Shown: in pieces, positions 49,678-58,904 of the stretch
Layout: each line of letters begins with the position of its first letter
Numbering within the stretch: the stretch's first letter is position 1
Assembly (NCBI RefSeq): GCF_024648825.1
Contig: NZ_JANBBE010000001.1
Location: forward strand, 186,001-250,000
From: Lentzea californiensis
GTDB taxonomy: Bacteria; Actinomycetota; Actinomycetes; Mycobacteriales; Pseudonocardiaceae
Reading direction: 5' to 3'
Length of the DNA: 64,000 nt
Translations under genes and position numbers: made by a program
The notes under the pieces: model-generated
Told to the model about the DNA's origin: nothing
The model's input: the letters and a program-made list of their open reading frames with translations, nothing else
Database searches by the model: none

Positions 49678-49762
49678 GGAGGGCTGGCCGAGTGGTAAGG
49701 CACCGGATTGCTGATCCGAGGTCCAGCGATGTCTGGCGCGCGTTCGATCCGCGCGCCCTCCG
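49678..49762 (+). tRNA. tRNA-Ser(GCT)
   Basis: 85-nt class II tRNA with acceptor GGAGGGC/GCCCTCC, anticodon loop TTGCTGA (anticodon GCT, reading AGC/AGT), a long variable arm and T loop TTCGATC. Discriminator G, as expected for Ser. No CCA is encoded. Seven of the leader ORF codons are AGC. Confidence 0.92.
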
Positions 49763-49770
49763 CGTCCTGA

Positions 49771-49859
49771 GGAGGATTGGCCGAGCCCGGTAAGGCAGCT
49801 GTCTCGAAAACAGTGGTCAGCGCGCGAGCGCTGCGCAGGTTCGAGTCCTGCATCCTCCG
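49771..49859 (+). tRNA. tRNA-Ser(CGA)
   Basis: 89-nt class II tRNA with acceptor GGAGGAT/ATCCTCC, anticodon loop CTCGAAA (anticodon CGA, reading TCG), a long GC-rich variable arm and T loop TTCGAGT. Discriminator G. No CCA is encoded. Confidence 0.92.
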
Positions 49860-49875
49860 CTCCACCCAGTTCGTG

Positions 49876-49947
49876 TCCTCTGAAGTGCTGGCGGCGGCAC
49901 GCCCGACTGTTACGCGGGAGGACCAGGTTCGAATCCTGGCAGGGGAA
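49876..49947 (+). tRNA. tRNA-Asn(GTT), atypical
   Basis: 72-nt cloverleaf with acceptor TCCTCTG/CAGGGGA (one G-U), D stem GTGC/GCAC with loop TGGCGGCG, anticodon loop CTGTTAC (anticodon GTT) on a stem with one A-G mismatch, and T arm CCAGG-TTCGAAT-CCTGG. Discriminator A. No CCA is encoded. It is the last tRNA in the array and ends 15 nt before the SUKH-4 ATG. Confidence 0.8.
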
Positions 49948-49962
49948 CTACGCTCCACCCCC

Positions 49963-50634
49963 ATGTCTCCGGGGGCAGAGCGGCTCGTCGAGGTGCTGAC
50001 GGCACCACTGGACTCGATCGTCGACGTCAGCGCGCGGACGTGCCCTTCCGAGCAGGTGCTGCGCGAGTGGCGGCTGCCGGAACGCGATCTCGACGCCCTG
50101 TCGCGGTGGGGGCTGCCGAACGACGGGGTCGAGACACCCGACTTCCAAGCCGAGACCGAACCGGTGCTCGTGCCCAACGTCGCGGGCCCGTTCGAAAGCC
50201 TCCTGATCACGCCCGAGGACCGGCTCTACCTGCTGGGCGGATGGGGATCGCGGGAGGGCACCCCGCGGATGGGCGCGGTGGCAGGCGACGGCAGAGTTCT
50301 GGCGATCAGGAAGAGACCGATGACTGTCGAGGACATCCATCGCGACCTGCGACCGTACCGCCCTCACCTGCACCACCCCTCGGTGAACTTCATCAATTCG
50401 TCGGTGGCCCAACTGGTCCAGGTCTGCTGGCGGTGGCGCGCGGCGGTGCAGGTCATGAGAACGCTGGAAGAGCCTGCCTTTGACGCACCACACGAGGAAG
50501 TGGAAGCGTTCTGGGCCGGCCTCCGGGAGTGCGAGTGGATCGTCCTGCAACAGGTGGAGCGGATCGACGACCAGCTCCGAGCCGTCTTCCCCGGCTCGCT
50601 CTGGTACGAGACCATCACCGATCCAGGCCACTGA
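49963..50634 (+). CDS. SUKH-4-like immunity family protein
   Basis: 223-aa protein resembling SUKH-4 members: LPERDLDALSRWGLP near residues 36-50, then LYLLGGWGSREGTPRMGAVA, a strand block VNFINSSVAQLVQVCWRWR and the C-terminal WFAGL-type helices (FWAGLRECEWIVLQQVERID). SUKH proteins neutralise secreted nuclease and other toxins. No toxin gene is beside it. There is no Shine-Dalgarno before the ATG, which lies just after the tRNA-Asn 3' end, so tRNA processing could create a near-leaderless mRNA (inference). Confidence 0.72.
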   Translation: MSPGAERLVEVLTAPLDSIVDVSARTCPSEQVLREWRLPERDLDALSRWGLPNDGVETPDFQAETEPVLVPNVAGPFESLLITPEDRLYLLGGWGSREGTPRMGAVAGDGRVLAIRKRPMTVEDIHRDLRPYRPHLHHPSVNFINSSVAQLVQVCWRWRAAVQVMRTLEEPAFDAPHEEVEAFWAGLRECEWIVLQQVERIDDQLRAVFPGSLWYETITDPGH

Positions 50635-50647
50635 TCTCCAGGGGAAC

Positions 50648-53600
50648 TCAGCGGAAGTCCCGTGACTTCGACGGGATGCGCAGGTCCAGGTGCTGCAACC
50701 GGTCCGCCAGCAGGCTGATCACGCCGTCGGCCGACTCGACGGTCCCCCGCACCAGCATCGCCCCGCTGCTGCGCGCCACCCGCCGGTACCGGGCCCACAG
50801 CCCCGGCGAGCACACGACGTTCACCATCCCCGTCTCGTCCTCGATGTTGAGGAACGTGACGCCGCCCGCCGTCGCCGGCCGTTGCCGATGTGTCACCGCG
50901 CCGCCGATCAGCACTCGCGTGCCGGGTTCGACGGAGCTGAGCGCGTCCACCGGCAGTGCGCCCATCGAGTCCAAAGTGGACCTGACGAACTGGGTGGGGA
51001 AGCTGTCCGGGGACAGGCCCGTGGCCCAGACGTCCGCCACCGCCAGTTCGACGTCGTCCATGCCCGGCAACGCGGGTGCGTCGACGCCGACCACGGTGCC
51101 GGGCAGGCGGTCTGACCGGATCGCGGCCACCGCGCCCGCCGCCCAGAGCGCCTCGCGGCGTTCCAGGCCGAAGCAGGAGAAGGCGCCCGCCGTGGCGAGG
51201 GCTTCCACCTGGGCCGCGGTGAGCTGCACTCGGGTGCCGAAGTCCTCCATGTCCCGGAACGGTTGTGCGGCAACGATTCGTCCGGCGTCCGCGTCGCCGA
51301 TGCCGCGTACGGCGGACAGGCCGATGCGGACGGCGTTCTTGCCCTCGAACGGTTCCAGGCCCGCCCAGGGAAGCGAGCGGTTCACGCACGGGCCGTGCAC
51401 CGTCACGCCGTGGCGGCGGGCGTCGATCACCAGCGACTGCGGTGAGTAGAAACCCATCGGCTGGGCCCTGAGCAGGGCCGCGCAGAACGCCGCCGGGTAG
51501 TAGAGCTTGAACCACGCGCTCACGAACACCAGGTGCGCGAACGACAGGGCGTGCGACTCGGGGAAGCCGAAGTTGGCGAACGCCAGCAGCTTCGCGTAGA
51601 TGCGGCCGGCCAGCTCCTCGGTGATGTCCTGGGCGGCGCAGCCCTCGTAGAAGCGGTCGCGCAGGCGTTCCATTCGGGCGGTCGAACGCTTGGCGCCCAT
51701 CGCGCGGCGCAGTTCGTCGGCCTCGGCGGCGGTGAAGCCGGCCACGTCGACCGCGATCTGCATGAGCTGTTCCTGGAACAACGGCACGCCGTAGGTCTTC
51801 TTCAGCGCGTTCTCCAGCAACGGGTGGTCGTAGTCCCACTCCTCCTGCTTGTTGCGGCGCCGGATGTACGGGTGCACCGAGCCGCCCTGGATCGGGCCCG
51901 GCCTGATCAGCGCGACCTCGACGACCAGGTCGTAGAACTCGCGCGGCTTCAGGCGCGGCAACGTCGCCATCTGCGCGCGGCTCTCCACCTGGAAGACACC
52001 GACCGAGTCGGCCTTCTGCAACATCTCGTAGACGCGCTGGTCGTTGAGGTTGAGCTGACCCATGTCGACGTCGACGCCCTCGTGGTCGCGGACGAGGTCG
52101 ATGGCGTAGTGCAGCGCGGAGAGCATGCCGAGGCCGAGCAGGTCGAACTTCACCAGGCCGATGGACGCGCAGTCGTCCTTGTCCCACTGCAGGACCGTGC
52201 GCTTGTCCATGCGCGCCTTCTCCACCGGGCACACCTCGCTGACGGCGCGGTCGCAGATCACCATGCCGCCGGAGTGGATGCCGAGGTGGCGCGGGAAGTT
52301 CTCCAGCTGTGCGGACAGTTCCAGCACGTCGCGCGGGATGTCGCAGTCGTCGGTGGTGGTGCCGAGCGGCCCCCACCTGTCTATCTGCTTGCTCCACGCG
52401 TCCTGCTGGCCCGGCGAGTGGCCGAGCGCGCGGGCCATGTCGCGCACCGCGGAACGGGCGCGGTAGGTGATGACGTTCGCGACCTGCGCCGCGTGCCTGC
52501 GGCCGTACTTGGAGTAGACGTGCTGGATGACCTCCTCGCGCCGGTCGGACTCGATGTCGACGTCGATGTCGGGCGGGCCGTCGCGGGCGGGGGCGAGGAA
52601 CCGTTCGAAGAGCAGGTCGAAGCGGACCGCGTCGACGTTCGTGATGCCGAGCGCGAAGCACACCGCGGAGTTCGCCGCGCTGCCCCTGCCCTGGCAGAGG
52701 ATGTCGTTGCGCTTGCAGAAGTCCACGATGTCGTGCACGACGAGGAAGTAGCCGGGGAAGCCGAGCTGCTCGATGACCTTCAGCTCGTGCTCGATCTGCC
52801 GGAACGCCTTCTCGTCGCCGTCGGGGTACCGCCGCCGCGCGCCCTCGTAGGTGAGCCGGCGCAGCCAGGTGATCTCGGTGTGGCCGCGCGGCACGTCGAA
52901 CGGCGGCAGCTTCGGCGCGACCAGCCGCAGGTCGAACGCCAGCTGCATGCCGAGCAACGCGGCGTTGTGCACGGCACCGGGGAAGCGGCGGAACCGGTGG
53001 AACATCTCCTCGCCGCTGCGCAGGAACGCGGCGGGCGACGGCGGCAGCCAGCCCGCCATGTCGTCGAGGCTGCTTCGTGCGCGCACGGCCGCCATCGCGG
53101 CGGCGAGCCTGCCACGGCTCGGGGTCGCGTAGTGCACCGCATTCGTTGCCACGACAGGGAGTTGCAACTGCTGCGCCATCGCGTTGAGGATGTCGTTGCG
53201 CCGGCTGTCCTCGGGCAGGCCGTGGTCGGTGAGCTCGACGTAGACGCGTCCCTTGCCGAACAGGTCGGTGAGCCTGACGATCTCCTCGAACGCCGCCTCC
53301 GGGCCCTCTCGCACCAGCGCCCGGCGCACGGTTCCCTTGCGGCAGCCCGTGAGCACCACGACGTCGCCCTTGGTGTCGGCGACGATCTGGTCGACGTCGT
53401 AGACCGGTTTACCCTTCTCGGCGTTACCGTCGAGGTGCCCGGTGGTGAGCGTGCGGCACAGCGCGTGATAGCCGGGCTGCTGGCGTGCCAGCAGAAGCAG
53501 GTGGTCGCCCTCGGGATCCGGTTCGCCGTTGGCGGGCCTGCTCAGCCCGATGCTCAGCTCGGCACCGAACACCGTGTGCATGCCGAGTTCCTTGGCCGCC

Positions 53601-53935
53601 TCGGCGAACCGCACGACGCCGTACATGCCGTCGTGGTCGGTGATCGCGATGGCGTCGAGCTTGAGCCGCTGCGCCTCCTCGACCAGTTCCTCGGGGTGGC
53701 TCGCGCCGTCGAGCCAGCTGAAGTTGGAGTGGCAGTGCAGCTCCGCGTACGGGACGCGCTTGCGGGTGACCGCCATCTCGTCCGCGTGCAGCGCGAAACC
53801 CGGTGGGGCGGTGTACCGGTCGCGGTGTCTTCCCCATCCCGGACCGTCACCGCCGTCGGGCTTCTGCTCGTAGGGCTTGCCGGACAGCGCCCGCTCCAGC
53901 TCCCGCCAGCGGACCGGTGGGTTATTCCAGCCCAT
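50648..53935 (-). CDS. dnaE2: Error-prone DNA polymerase III alpha subunit
   Basis: 1095-aa C-family polymerase of the SOS mutasome, used for damage-induced mutagenesis with ImuA' and ImuB. The N-terminal PHP domain begins YAELHCHSNFSWLDGASHP. The polymerase active site is DIDVDIESDRREEVI. A C-terminal OB-fold region ends the protein. Size is normal for DnaE2. It is last in the imuA'-imuB-dnaE2 operon behind the LexA box at 56364. Confidence 0.95.
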   Translation of the reverse strand: MGWNNPPVRWRELERALSGKPYEQKPDGGDGPGWGRHRDRYTAPPGFALHADEMAVTRKRVPYAELHCHSNFSWLDGASHPEELVEEAQRLKLDAIAITDHDGMYGVVRFAEAAKELGMHTVFGAELSIGLSRPANGEPDPEGDHLLLLARQQPGYHALCRTLTTGHLDGNAEKGKPVYDVDQIVADTKGDVVVLTGCRKGTVRRALVREGPEAAFEEIVRLTDLFGKGRVYVELTDHGLPEDSRRNDILNAMAQQLQLPVVATNAVHYATPSRGRLAAAMAAVRARSSLDDMAGWLPPSPAAFLRSGEEMFHRFRRFPGAVHNAALLGMQLAFDLRLVAPKLPPFDVPRGHTEITWLRRLTYEGARRRYPDGDEKAFRQIEHELKVIEQLGFPGYFLVVHDIVDFCKRNDILCQGRGSAANSAVCFALGITNVDAVRFDLLFERFLAPARDGPPDIDVDIESDRREEVIQHVYSKYGRRHAAQVANVITYRARSAVRDMARALGHSPGQQDAWSKQIDRWGPLGTTTDDCDIPRDVLELSAQLENFPRHLGIHSGGMVICDRAVSEVCPVEKARMDKRTVLQWDKDDCASIGLVKFDLLGLGMLSALHYAIDLVRDHEGVDVDMGQLNLNDQRVYEMLQKADSVGVFQVESRAQMATLPRLKPREFYDLVVEVALIRPGPIQGGSVHPYIRRRNKQEEWDYDHPLLENALKKTYGVPLFQEQLMQIAVDVAGFTAAEADELRRAMGAKRSTARMERLRDRFYEGCAAQDITEELAGRIYAKLLAFANFGFPESHALSFAHLVFVSAWFKLYYPAAFCAALLRAQPMGFYSPQSLVIDARRHGVTVHGPCVNRSLPWAGLEPFEGKNAVRIGLSAVRGIGDADAGRIVAAQPFRDMEDFGTRVQLTAAQVEALATAGAFSCFGLERREALWAAGAVAAIRSDRLPGTVVGVDAPALPGMDDVELAVADVWATGLSPDSFPTQFVRSTLDSMGALPVDALSSVEPGTRVLIGGAVTHRQRPATAGGVTFLNIEDETGMVNVVCSPGLWARYRRVARSSGAMLVRGTVESADGVISLLADRLQHLDLRIPSKSRDFR

Positions 53936-53996
53936 CGGCTTCCTTGCGCGGCAACGGGATCAGGATCTCCAGCAGGTCCCAGTACTCGTCGTGCAT
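53922..53996 (-). CDS. Coupled 24-aa ORF between imuB and dnaE2
   Basis: The ATG overlaps the imuB stop as TGATG, and the ORF runs 24 codons (MHDEYWDLLEILIPLPRKEA...) to a stop 14 nt inside dnaE2. Composition is acidic-amphipathic. It may be a microprotein or a translational link that delivers ribosomes to dnaE2. No family is known to me. Confidence 0.4.
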   Translation of the reverse strand: MHDEYWDLLEILIPLPRKEADGLE

Positions 53997-55498
53997 CAGT
54001 CGTACACCCCTTCCAGAAACCACCTCTGGTCCCTGCGGATCAGCAGGAACGCCTGGTCGTCCGTCTGCACCTGGATGCGCGCGGCCCGGTGCGGGTCCGG
54101 CGCCCACCACCGCTCGTCGACCGGCCACGGCCCGGCCCACGCGGTGATCTCGCGCGTTCTCCCCCTGACGGTCAGGGCCTTCGGCCTCGCGGTGAGCTCG
54201 AGCCTGCCGGTCACACCGACCTCGGCACCTTCGGAGTCCCTGAGCTCCGCGGGGTCGTCGGCGAGCGTCGCGGGCGCCCTGGTCAGCCGGCCGGGCCACG
54301 GGTGGTCCGGGTTCGCCGACGGGATCCGCTCGTCACCCCACGGCACGAGCTTGACCTGCTCCCCCGGTCCCCTGCCGCCGTCGATCACGCCGGTGAGCAC
54401 GCCGTCCGGGCCGAGCAGCCCCTGGACGTGCAGCAGCGCCCGCACCGCGCGTTCGTCGTCGTGGCCCCACAACCCGAGCTGGAGCGCGGTGCCGTTGACG
54501 ACCTCGACCGGTTCGAGGGTGAGCGTGCGGATGCCGGAGGTGAGGCGTTCACGGGTGAGCCAGCCGTCGAGCTGCCAGCGCACCCGGTCCGCGATCCCCC
54601 TCGGTGTCAACGGTTCCGCGGCCCGCCACACCCGGCCCAGCTCCTCGTCGTTCTCGGTGCGGGCGTGGATGCCGAGCCGCGTGCACGCGAGACCGCGGAC
54701 CGCGAGGTTCTCGTGCAGCCGTTCCGAGAGGACCTTCGCGGCGAACGCGGCCGCGTCGATCCGCTCGACCGGTTCGTCGAAGGTCTCGGTGACCGCCAGC
54801 TCCGGTGCGGGCCTGCGCTTGTCGAGCGGGCGTTCCGGCAACCCGCGCGCCAGCCGGTGCTGCCTCGTCGCCGGCCCGCCGAACCGGGACGCCACCGCGT
54901 TCTCCGGCACCTCCGCGAACGCGCCGAGCGTCTTCAGCCCGAGCCTCCTGAGCAGGTCGACCAGCTCCGGGGCGTCGAGCTCGTGCACGCCCAACGGCCG
55001 GAGGAACTCCGCGGTCCGCTCCGGCGGCACGATCACGTTGCGGTGCGCCGCTTTCGTGGCCGCGAAGAGGCTGTCGGCCACACCGACCTGGGCTTCCGTC
55101 CCGGTACGGCTCGCGACGTGGTCGACGATCCGCTCGGCCGCCTGTTCCGCGGTCCCGAAGTAGCCGACCGGGCCCTGTGCCGGCACCGCGACCAGCCCCG
55201 GCTGCACGACCTCGATGCCGGGCGCGAGTTCCTCGACGGCCTCCGCCACCGGCTCGAAGAACCGGGCGTCGCGCTGCGGGTCGTGCTCGAAGGTGATCAG
55301 CTCCGGGCACATCGCCTCGGCCGCGCGCCTGCGCATGGCCCGCCGGATCCCCTCTTTGCGCGCCACGGCCGAGGTGGACACGATCTCGTTGCCGTCGACC
55401 ACCGCCACCGGCACGTGCGGTGCGGTGCCGGTGGCGGCGCAGGCGGCGATGACGGGCCAGTCGGGGCACCAGACCGCGAGCAGACGCGTGTCCTTCAT
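53996..55498 (-). CDS. imuB: ImuB, Y-family polymerase-like protein
   Basis: 500-aa protein of the Y-family fold without catalytic activity in characterised relatives. It links ImuA' and DnaE2 to the sliding clamp. It begins LLAVWCPDWPVIAACAATG. A helix-hairpin-helix-like part (LVDLLRRLGLKTLGAFAEVP) and a C-terminal polymerase-related domain follow. The start overlaps imuA' (ATGA). Confidence 0.93.
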   Translation of the reverse strand: MKDTRLLAVWCPDWPVIAACAATGTAPHVPVAVVDGNEIVSTSAVARKEGIRRAMRRRAAEAMCPELITFEHDPQRDARFFEPVAEAVEELAPGIEVVQPGLVAVPAQGPVGYFGTAEQAAERIVDHVASRTGTEAQVGVADSLFAATKAAHRNVIVPPERTAEFLRPLGVHELDAPELVDLLRRLGLKTLGAFAEVPENAVASRFGGPATRQHRLARGLPERPLDKRRPAPELAVTETFDEPVERIDAAAFAAKVLSERLHENLAVRGLACTRLGIHARTENDEELGRVWRAAEPLTPRGIADRVRWQLDGWLTRERLTSGIRTLTLEPVEVVNGTALQLGLWGHDDERAVRALLHVQGLLGPDGVLTGVIDGGRGPGEQVKLVPWGDERIPSANPDHPWPGRLTRAPATLADDPAELRDSEGAEVGVTGRLELTARPKALTVRGRTREITAWAGPWPVDERWWAPDPHRAARIQVQTDDQAFLLIRRDQRWFLEGVYD

Positions 55499-56298
55499 GC
55501 CGGCGGGCCCTTCCGCGCCAGCCTGACCAGGCGCTCGACCGCCTCCGTCCGCCTGACGGCGGCACTGTCCGCCCGCTTGGCGGCCAGTTCGTCGGCCCGG
55601 TCCGGACCGGCATCAGCCGGCTCGTCGGAACGGGCCGGTCCACCGGCCACCAGCGGGAGCTCGATCTCTTCCGCACCGAACGTCAGCAGCGCGTGCTTGG
55701 CCTTCCCGGCCGAGCCCCTGCCGCCGCTGCGCACGGTGATCTGCTGGCGCCGCAACGTTTCCGCGCCGTCGTCCAGGGCGTTCCAGCTCACGGACTCCGC
55801 GGTCAGCGCCACGTCGGCCGAGGGCCAGGCGCCGAAGGCGATGAGCACGGCGCGGCGCTGGCGGGCGCGGGCCGTGAGGCGGCGGGCCAGCGAGGGAGGT
55901 AGTGGACAGGCGACGGCCACCAGGTCCATGCCGTCGAGCAGGGCCGCGATGACCGGGCCCGGGTCGGAGCCCGGACGTGGGATCAACGCCAGGCGCTGCA
56001 CCGCCACGCCCAGTTCGGCCGCGGCCAGCACCCCGATCTGGGGCAGGCCGACCACGGCGGCCCAGCAGCCGTCGGCGGTCGCACCCGCGAGAAGGGCGAG
56101 CAGCAACGATGTCGATCCGCCCACCGACACCGTGCTGCCCCGCCGCAAGCCGCCCCACGGGAGCAGGCCCGCCAGTTCCCCGCGAACCGGCAGGACCCGC
56201 CCCGTGCTGTGGTCGGTGGTGGTGCTGGTCAACTCGCTGGCCGGGTTCACCCCGAGCGCGGCCAACGACGCCGTTGCCGACCTGGACACTCCACCCAC
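55495..56298 (-). CDS. imuA': ImuA'-like recombinase-related protein
   Basis: 267-aa RecA-like protein of the mutasome. It carries LPWGGLRRGSTVSVGGSTSL in place of the usual Walker A region, and has a GC-rich C-terminus. It interacts with ImuB in mycobacteria. It is the first gene of the operon, 66 bp downstream of the LexA box. The GTG at 56298 is taken; a GTG 9 nt later is an equally good start. Confidence 0.85.
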   Translation of the reverse strand: MGGVSRSATASLAALGVNPASELTSTTTDHSTGRVLPVRGELAGLLPWGGLRRGSTVSVGGSTSLLLALLAGATADGCWAAVVGLPQIGVLAAAELGVAVQRLALIPRPGSDPGPVIAALLDGMDLVAVACPLPPSLARRLTARARQRRAVLIAFGAWPSADVALTAESVSWNALDDGAETLRRQQITVRSGGRGSAGKAKHALLTFGAEEIELPLVAGGPARSDEPADAGPDRADELAAKRADSAAVRRTEAVERLVRLARKGPPA

Positions 56299-56363
56299 CT
56301 CCCATCACGGACCGTGCGCACCCCTGTGCACGGCCGCCGAGGGAAGTTCGGCGACTTGCTTAT

Positions 56364-56379
56364 TCGAACGCTTGTTCGA
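56364..56379. promoter_or_regulatory. LexA (SOS) box for mutasome operon
   Basis: TCGAACGCTTGTTCGA is an exact match to the actinobacterial SOS consensus TCGAAC-N4-GTTCGA, 66 bp before imuA'. It implies DNA-damage induction of imuA'-imuB-dnaE2. Confidence 0.93.
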
Positions 56380-56513
56380 ACGAACGAGATGATCGTAGCG
56401 CGTGGACGCACCCTTGTGTCAATCCCACGGCGTCACCCTTTTGGTGGACACGGCCACACGGGTCCAGAAGGTCCTCTACGGTGGCCGACGACGTACCGCG
56501 AACTGGGGAAATC

Positions 56514-57245
56514 GTGACTCAACCACCTCCGCACGGCTGGCAGCAGCAACCGCCACGGCACCAGGGCTGGCAGCAGCCACCTCCACAACAGGGCTGGCAG
56601 CAACCACCACCGGGCTGGGGTCCGCCGCAGCCACCCAAGAAGAGCAAGGCGCCACTGGTCCTCGGCATCCTCGCCGGCGTGCTGGTGCTCGCCGGCCTCA
56701 TCACCGGGCTCGTGCTGTACCTCAACATCAACAAGGACAGCGGCACCAGCAGGCGTGCCGACAAGCTGCCCCCGGTGTGCGGCAACGTCTCCGAGGCCGC
56801 GCTCGCCAAGGCGCGCACGACGAACCCGAACGGCCTGGGCTCACGCGAGACGGAACTGCCGGACGGCACGCGCACGAGCTGCTCGTGGAACCAGACCAAG
56901 GGCGTCGACGGCAAGGGCCACCGCAGCACCGACGTCCACGTCTCCGGCGAGCAGGAGCAGGCGGAAGCCGACTTCGACCGGATCGTGGCGCAGCACATGC
57001 TGAACAAGGAGGGCACACCTCAGATGAAGCCCCTCGAAGGGCTCGGCGACAAGGCCGCGGTCGTGCTGGTGGAGACCGACTCCGCGTTCACCGAGATCTC
57101 GATCATCGTCCGCAAGGACGACGCGATCGTCGAGGTAGACCACCTGGGCTGGGACGCGGGGCTCTTCAGCAACACCAGGCCCGACGTCGCGGAGCTCGAA
57201 GCCGCCGCGAGGGGCATCGCCGAGGAGATGGTCGCGAAGTTCTGA
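56514..57245 (+). CDS. Pro/Gln-rich membrane-anchored protein
   Basis: 243-aa protein. A cytoplasmic tail rich in WQQPPP-type repeats (residues 1-45) precedes one helix (LVLGILAGVLVLAGLITGL) and an extracytoplasmic domain with two Cys residues (about 85 and 120). That domain is like DUF3558-type modules, but assignment is uncertain. The GTG at 56514 gives the usual VTQPPP start, although the GTG at 56481 has GAAGG upstream. Confidence 0.75.
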   Translation: MTQPPPHGWQQQPPRHQGWQQPPPQQGWQQPPPGWGPPQPPKKSKAPLVLGILAGVLVLAGLITGLVLYLNINKDSGTSRRADKLPPVCGNVSEAALAKARTTNPNGLGSRETELPDGTRTSCSWNQTKGVDGKGHRSTDVHVSGEQEQAEADFDRIVAQHMLNKEGTPQMKPLEGLGDKAAVVLVETDSAFTEISIIVRKDDAIVEVDHLGWDAGLFSNTRPDVAELEAAARGIAEEMVAKF

Positions 57246-57258
57246 CCGCTCCAGTTTC

Positions 57259-57315
57259 ACCGCACGCGGGGACCTTTCGTACTGCATGAGAGTACGAAAG
57301 GTCCCCGCGTGCGGT
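57259..57315. repeat. Hairpin repeat family, copy B (25-bp perfect arms)
   Basis: The arms are 57259-57283 and 57291-57315, 25 bp and fully complementary, with loop GCATGAG. The core CACGCGGGGACCTTTCGTAC is shared with copy C and, in degenerate form, copy A. It lies between the convergent genes at 56514 and 57321, so it is also a strong bidirectional terminator. Confidence 0.9.
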
Positions 57316-57320
57316 TACGG

Positions 57321-58904
57321 TCAGTGAGCGAAGTGGCGCGTGCCCGTCAGGTAGAGCGTGACGCCCGCCTGCTCGGCCTTCGCGATGACCTCGGGGTCGC
57401 GCACCGAACCGCCGGGCTGCACGACCGCGCGGACGCCGGCCTCCAGCAGCACCTCGAGGCCGTCCGGGAACGGGAAGAACGCGTCGGAGGCACCGACCGC
57501 GCCCTGGGCCCGCTCACCGGCGCGCTTCACCGCGAGGTGCGACGAGTCGACCCGGTTGACCTGGCCCATGCCGACACCGACGGTGGCACCGTCGTTCGCC
57601 AGCAGGATCGCGTTCGACTTCACCGCGCGGATCGCACGCCACGCGAACTCGAGGTCCGCCAGCGTCTTCTCGTCCGCGGGCTTGCCGCACGCGAGCGTCC
57701 AGTTCTCGGGCGAGTCGCCGGAGGCGTCGACGGCGTCGCGCTGCTGCAGCAGCAGGCCGCCGGACACCGGGCGCATCTCGGCGCCACCGCGGGCGGGGGG
57801 CTCGGCCACGAGGATGCGCACGTTCTTCTTGCGCTGCAGCACCTCGACCGCACCGTCCTCATAGGACGGGGCGATGACGACCTCGGTGAAGATCTCCGAG
57901 ACGAACTCGGCCATCTCCACGGTGACCTCGCGGTTCGACGCGATGACACCGCCGAACGCGCTGAGCGGGTCGCACTCGTGCGCCTTGCGGTGCGCGTCCG
58001 CGATGCTCAGCTCGGACACCGCGATGCCGCACGGGTTGGCGTGCTTGATGATCGCGACGCACGGCAGCTCGTGGTCCCACGCGGCACGCCAGGCGGCGTC
58101 GCCGTCGAGGTAGTTGTTGTACGACATCTCCTTGCCGTGCAACTGCTTCGCCGACGCCAGGCCGGTGCGGCCGTCGCCCTGCGTGTAGATCGCGGCGCTC
58201 TGGTGCGGGTTCTCGCCGTAGCGCAGCACGTTCGACCGGTTCCAGGTCGCGCCGACCCAGCCGGGGAAGCCGCTGCCCTCGTCGTCCGGCGCCAGGGCGT
58301 TGCCCATCCACGAAGCCACGGCCACGTCGTAGGACGCGGTGTGGCGGAACGCGTCGGCGGCCAGGCGCTGGCGGTCGGCCAGGGTGAAGCCGCCCTCGCG
58401 GACGTTCTCCAGCACCCAGTCGTAACGGGCCGGGTCGACGACGACCGCCACGTTCGCGTGGTTCTTCGCCGAGGCGCGGACCATCGCGGGGCCGCCGATG
58501 TCGATCTGCTCGACGCAGTCGTCGGGGGAGGCACCCGAGGCGACGGTCTGCGTGAACGGGTACAGGTTCACGACCAGCAGGTCGAACGGCGCGATGTCCA
58601 TCTCGCGCAGCTGCTGGACGTGCGAGTCCTTGCGCAGGTCGGCCAGCAGACCGGCGTGCACGCGCGGGTGCAGCGTCTTCACGCGGCCGTCGAGGCACTC
58701 GGGGAACCCGGTGACCTGCTCGACCGGCGTCACGGGGACGCCCGCGTCCGCCAGCACCTTCGCGGTGCCGCCGGTGGACACGATCTCGACTCCGGCCGCG
58801 TGCAGGCCGGTGGCCAGCTCCAGCAGGCCGGCCTTGTCGGAGACCCCGATCAGGGCCCGGCGGACCGGTCGCCTCTCGGCGGGAGTGCTCCCAGGAGTCG
58901 TCAC
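57321..58904 (-). CDS. purH: AICAR transformylase / IMP cyclohydrolase
   Basis: 527-aa bifunctional enzyme for the last two steps of IMP synthesis. The N-terminal IMPCH part has [13 protein letters not shown] and [20 protein letters not shown]; the C-terminal AICARFT part has [15 protein letters not shown] and [11 protein letters not shown]. Length is normal. The GTG start overlaps the purN stop by 4 nt (58901-58904). Confidence 0.96.
   Translation of the reverse strand: MTTPGSTPAERRPVRRALIGVSDKAGLLELATGLHAAGVEIVSTGGTAKVLADAGVPVTPVEQVTGFPECLDGRVKTLHPRVHAGLLADLRKDSHVQQLREMDIAPFDLLVVNLYPFTQTVASGASPDDCVEQIDIGGPAMVRASAKNHANVAVVVDPARYDWVLENVREGGFTLADRQRLAADAFRHTASYDVAVASWMGNALAPDDEGSGFPGWVGATWNRSNVLRYGENPHQSAAIYTQGDGRTGLASAKQLHGKEMSYNNYLDGDAAWRAAWDHELPCVAIIKHANPCGIAVSELSIADAHRKAHECDPLSAFGGVIASNREVTVEMAEFVSEIFTEVVIAPSYEDGAVEVLQRKKNVRILVAEPPARGGAEMRPVSGGLLLQQRDAVDASGDSPENWTLACGKPADEKTLADLEFAWRAIRAVKSNAILLANDGATVGVGMGQVNRVDSSHLAVKRAGERAQGAVGASDAFFPFPDGLEVLLEAGVRAVVQPGGSVRDPEVIAKAEQAGVTLYLTGTRHFAH

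Noticed and set aside
51533..56392. A 1619-aa plus-strand open frame opposite the mutasome genes
   Set aside because: It is the antisense of dnaE2, imuB and imuA' with Arg/Val/Leu-rich composition and no domain; GC-rich codon bias keeps such frames open.
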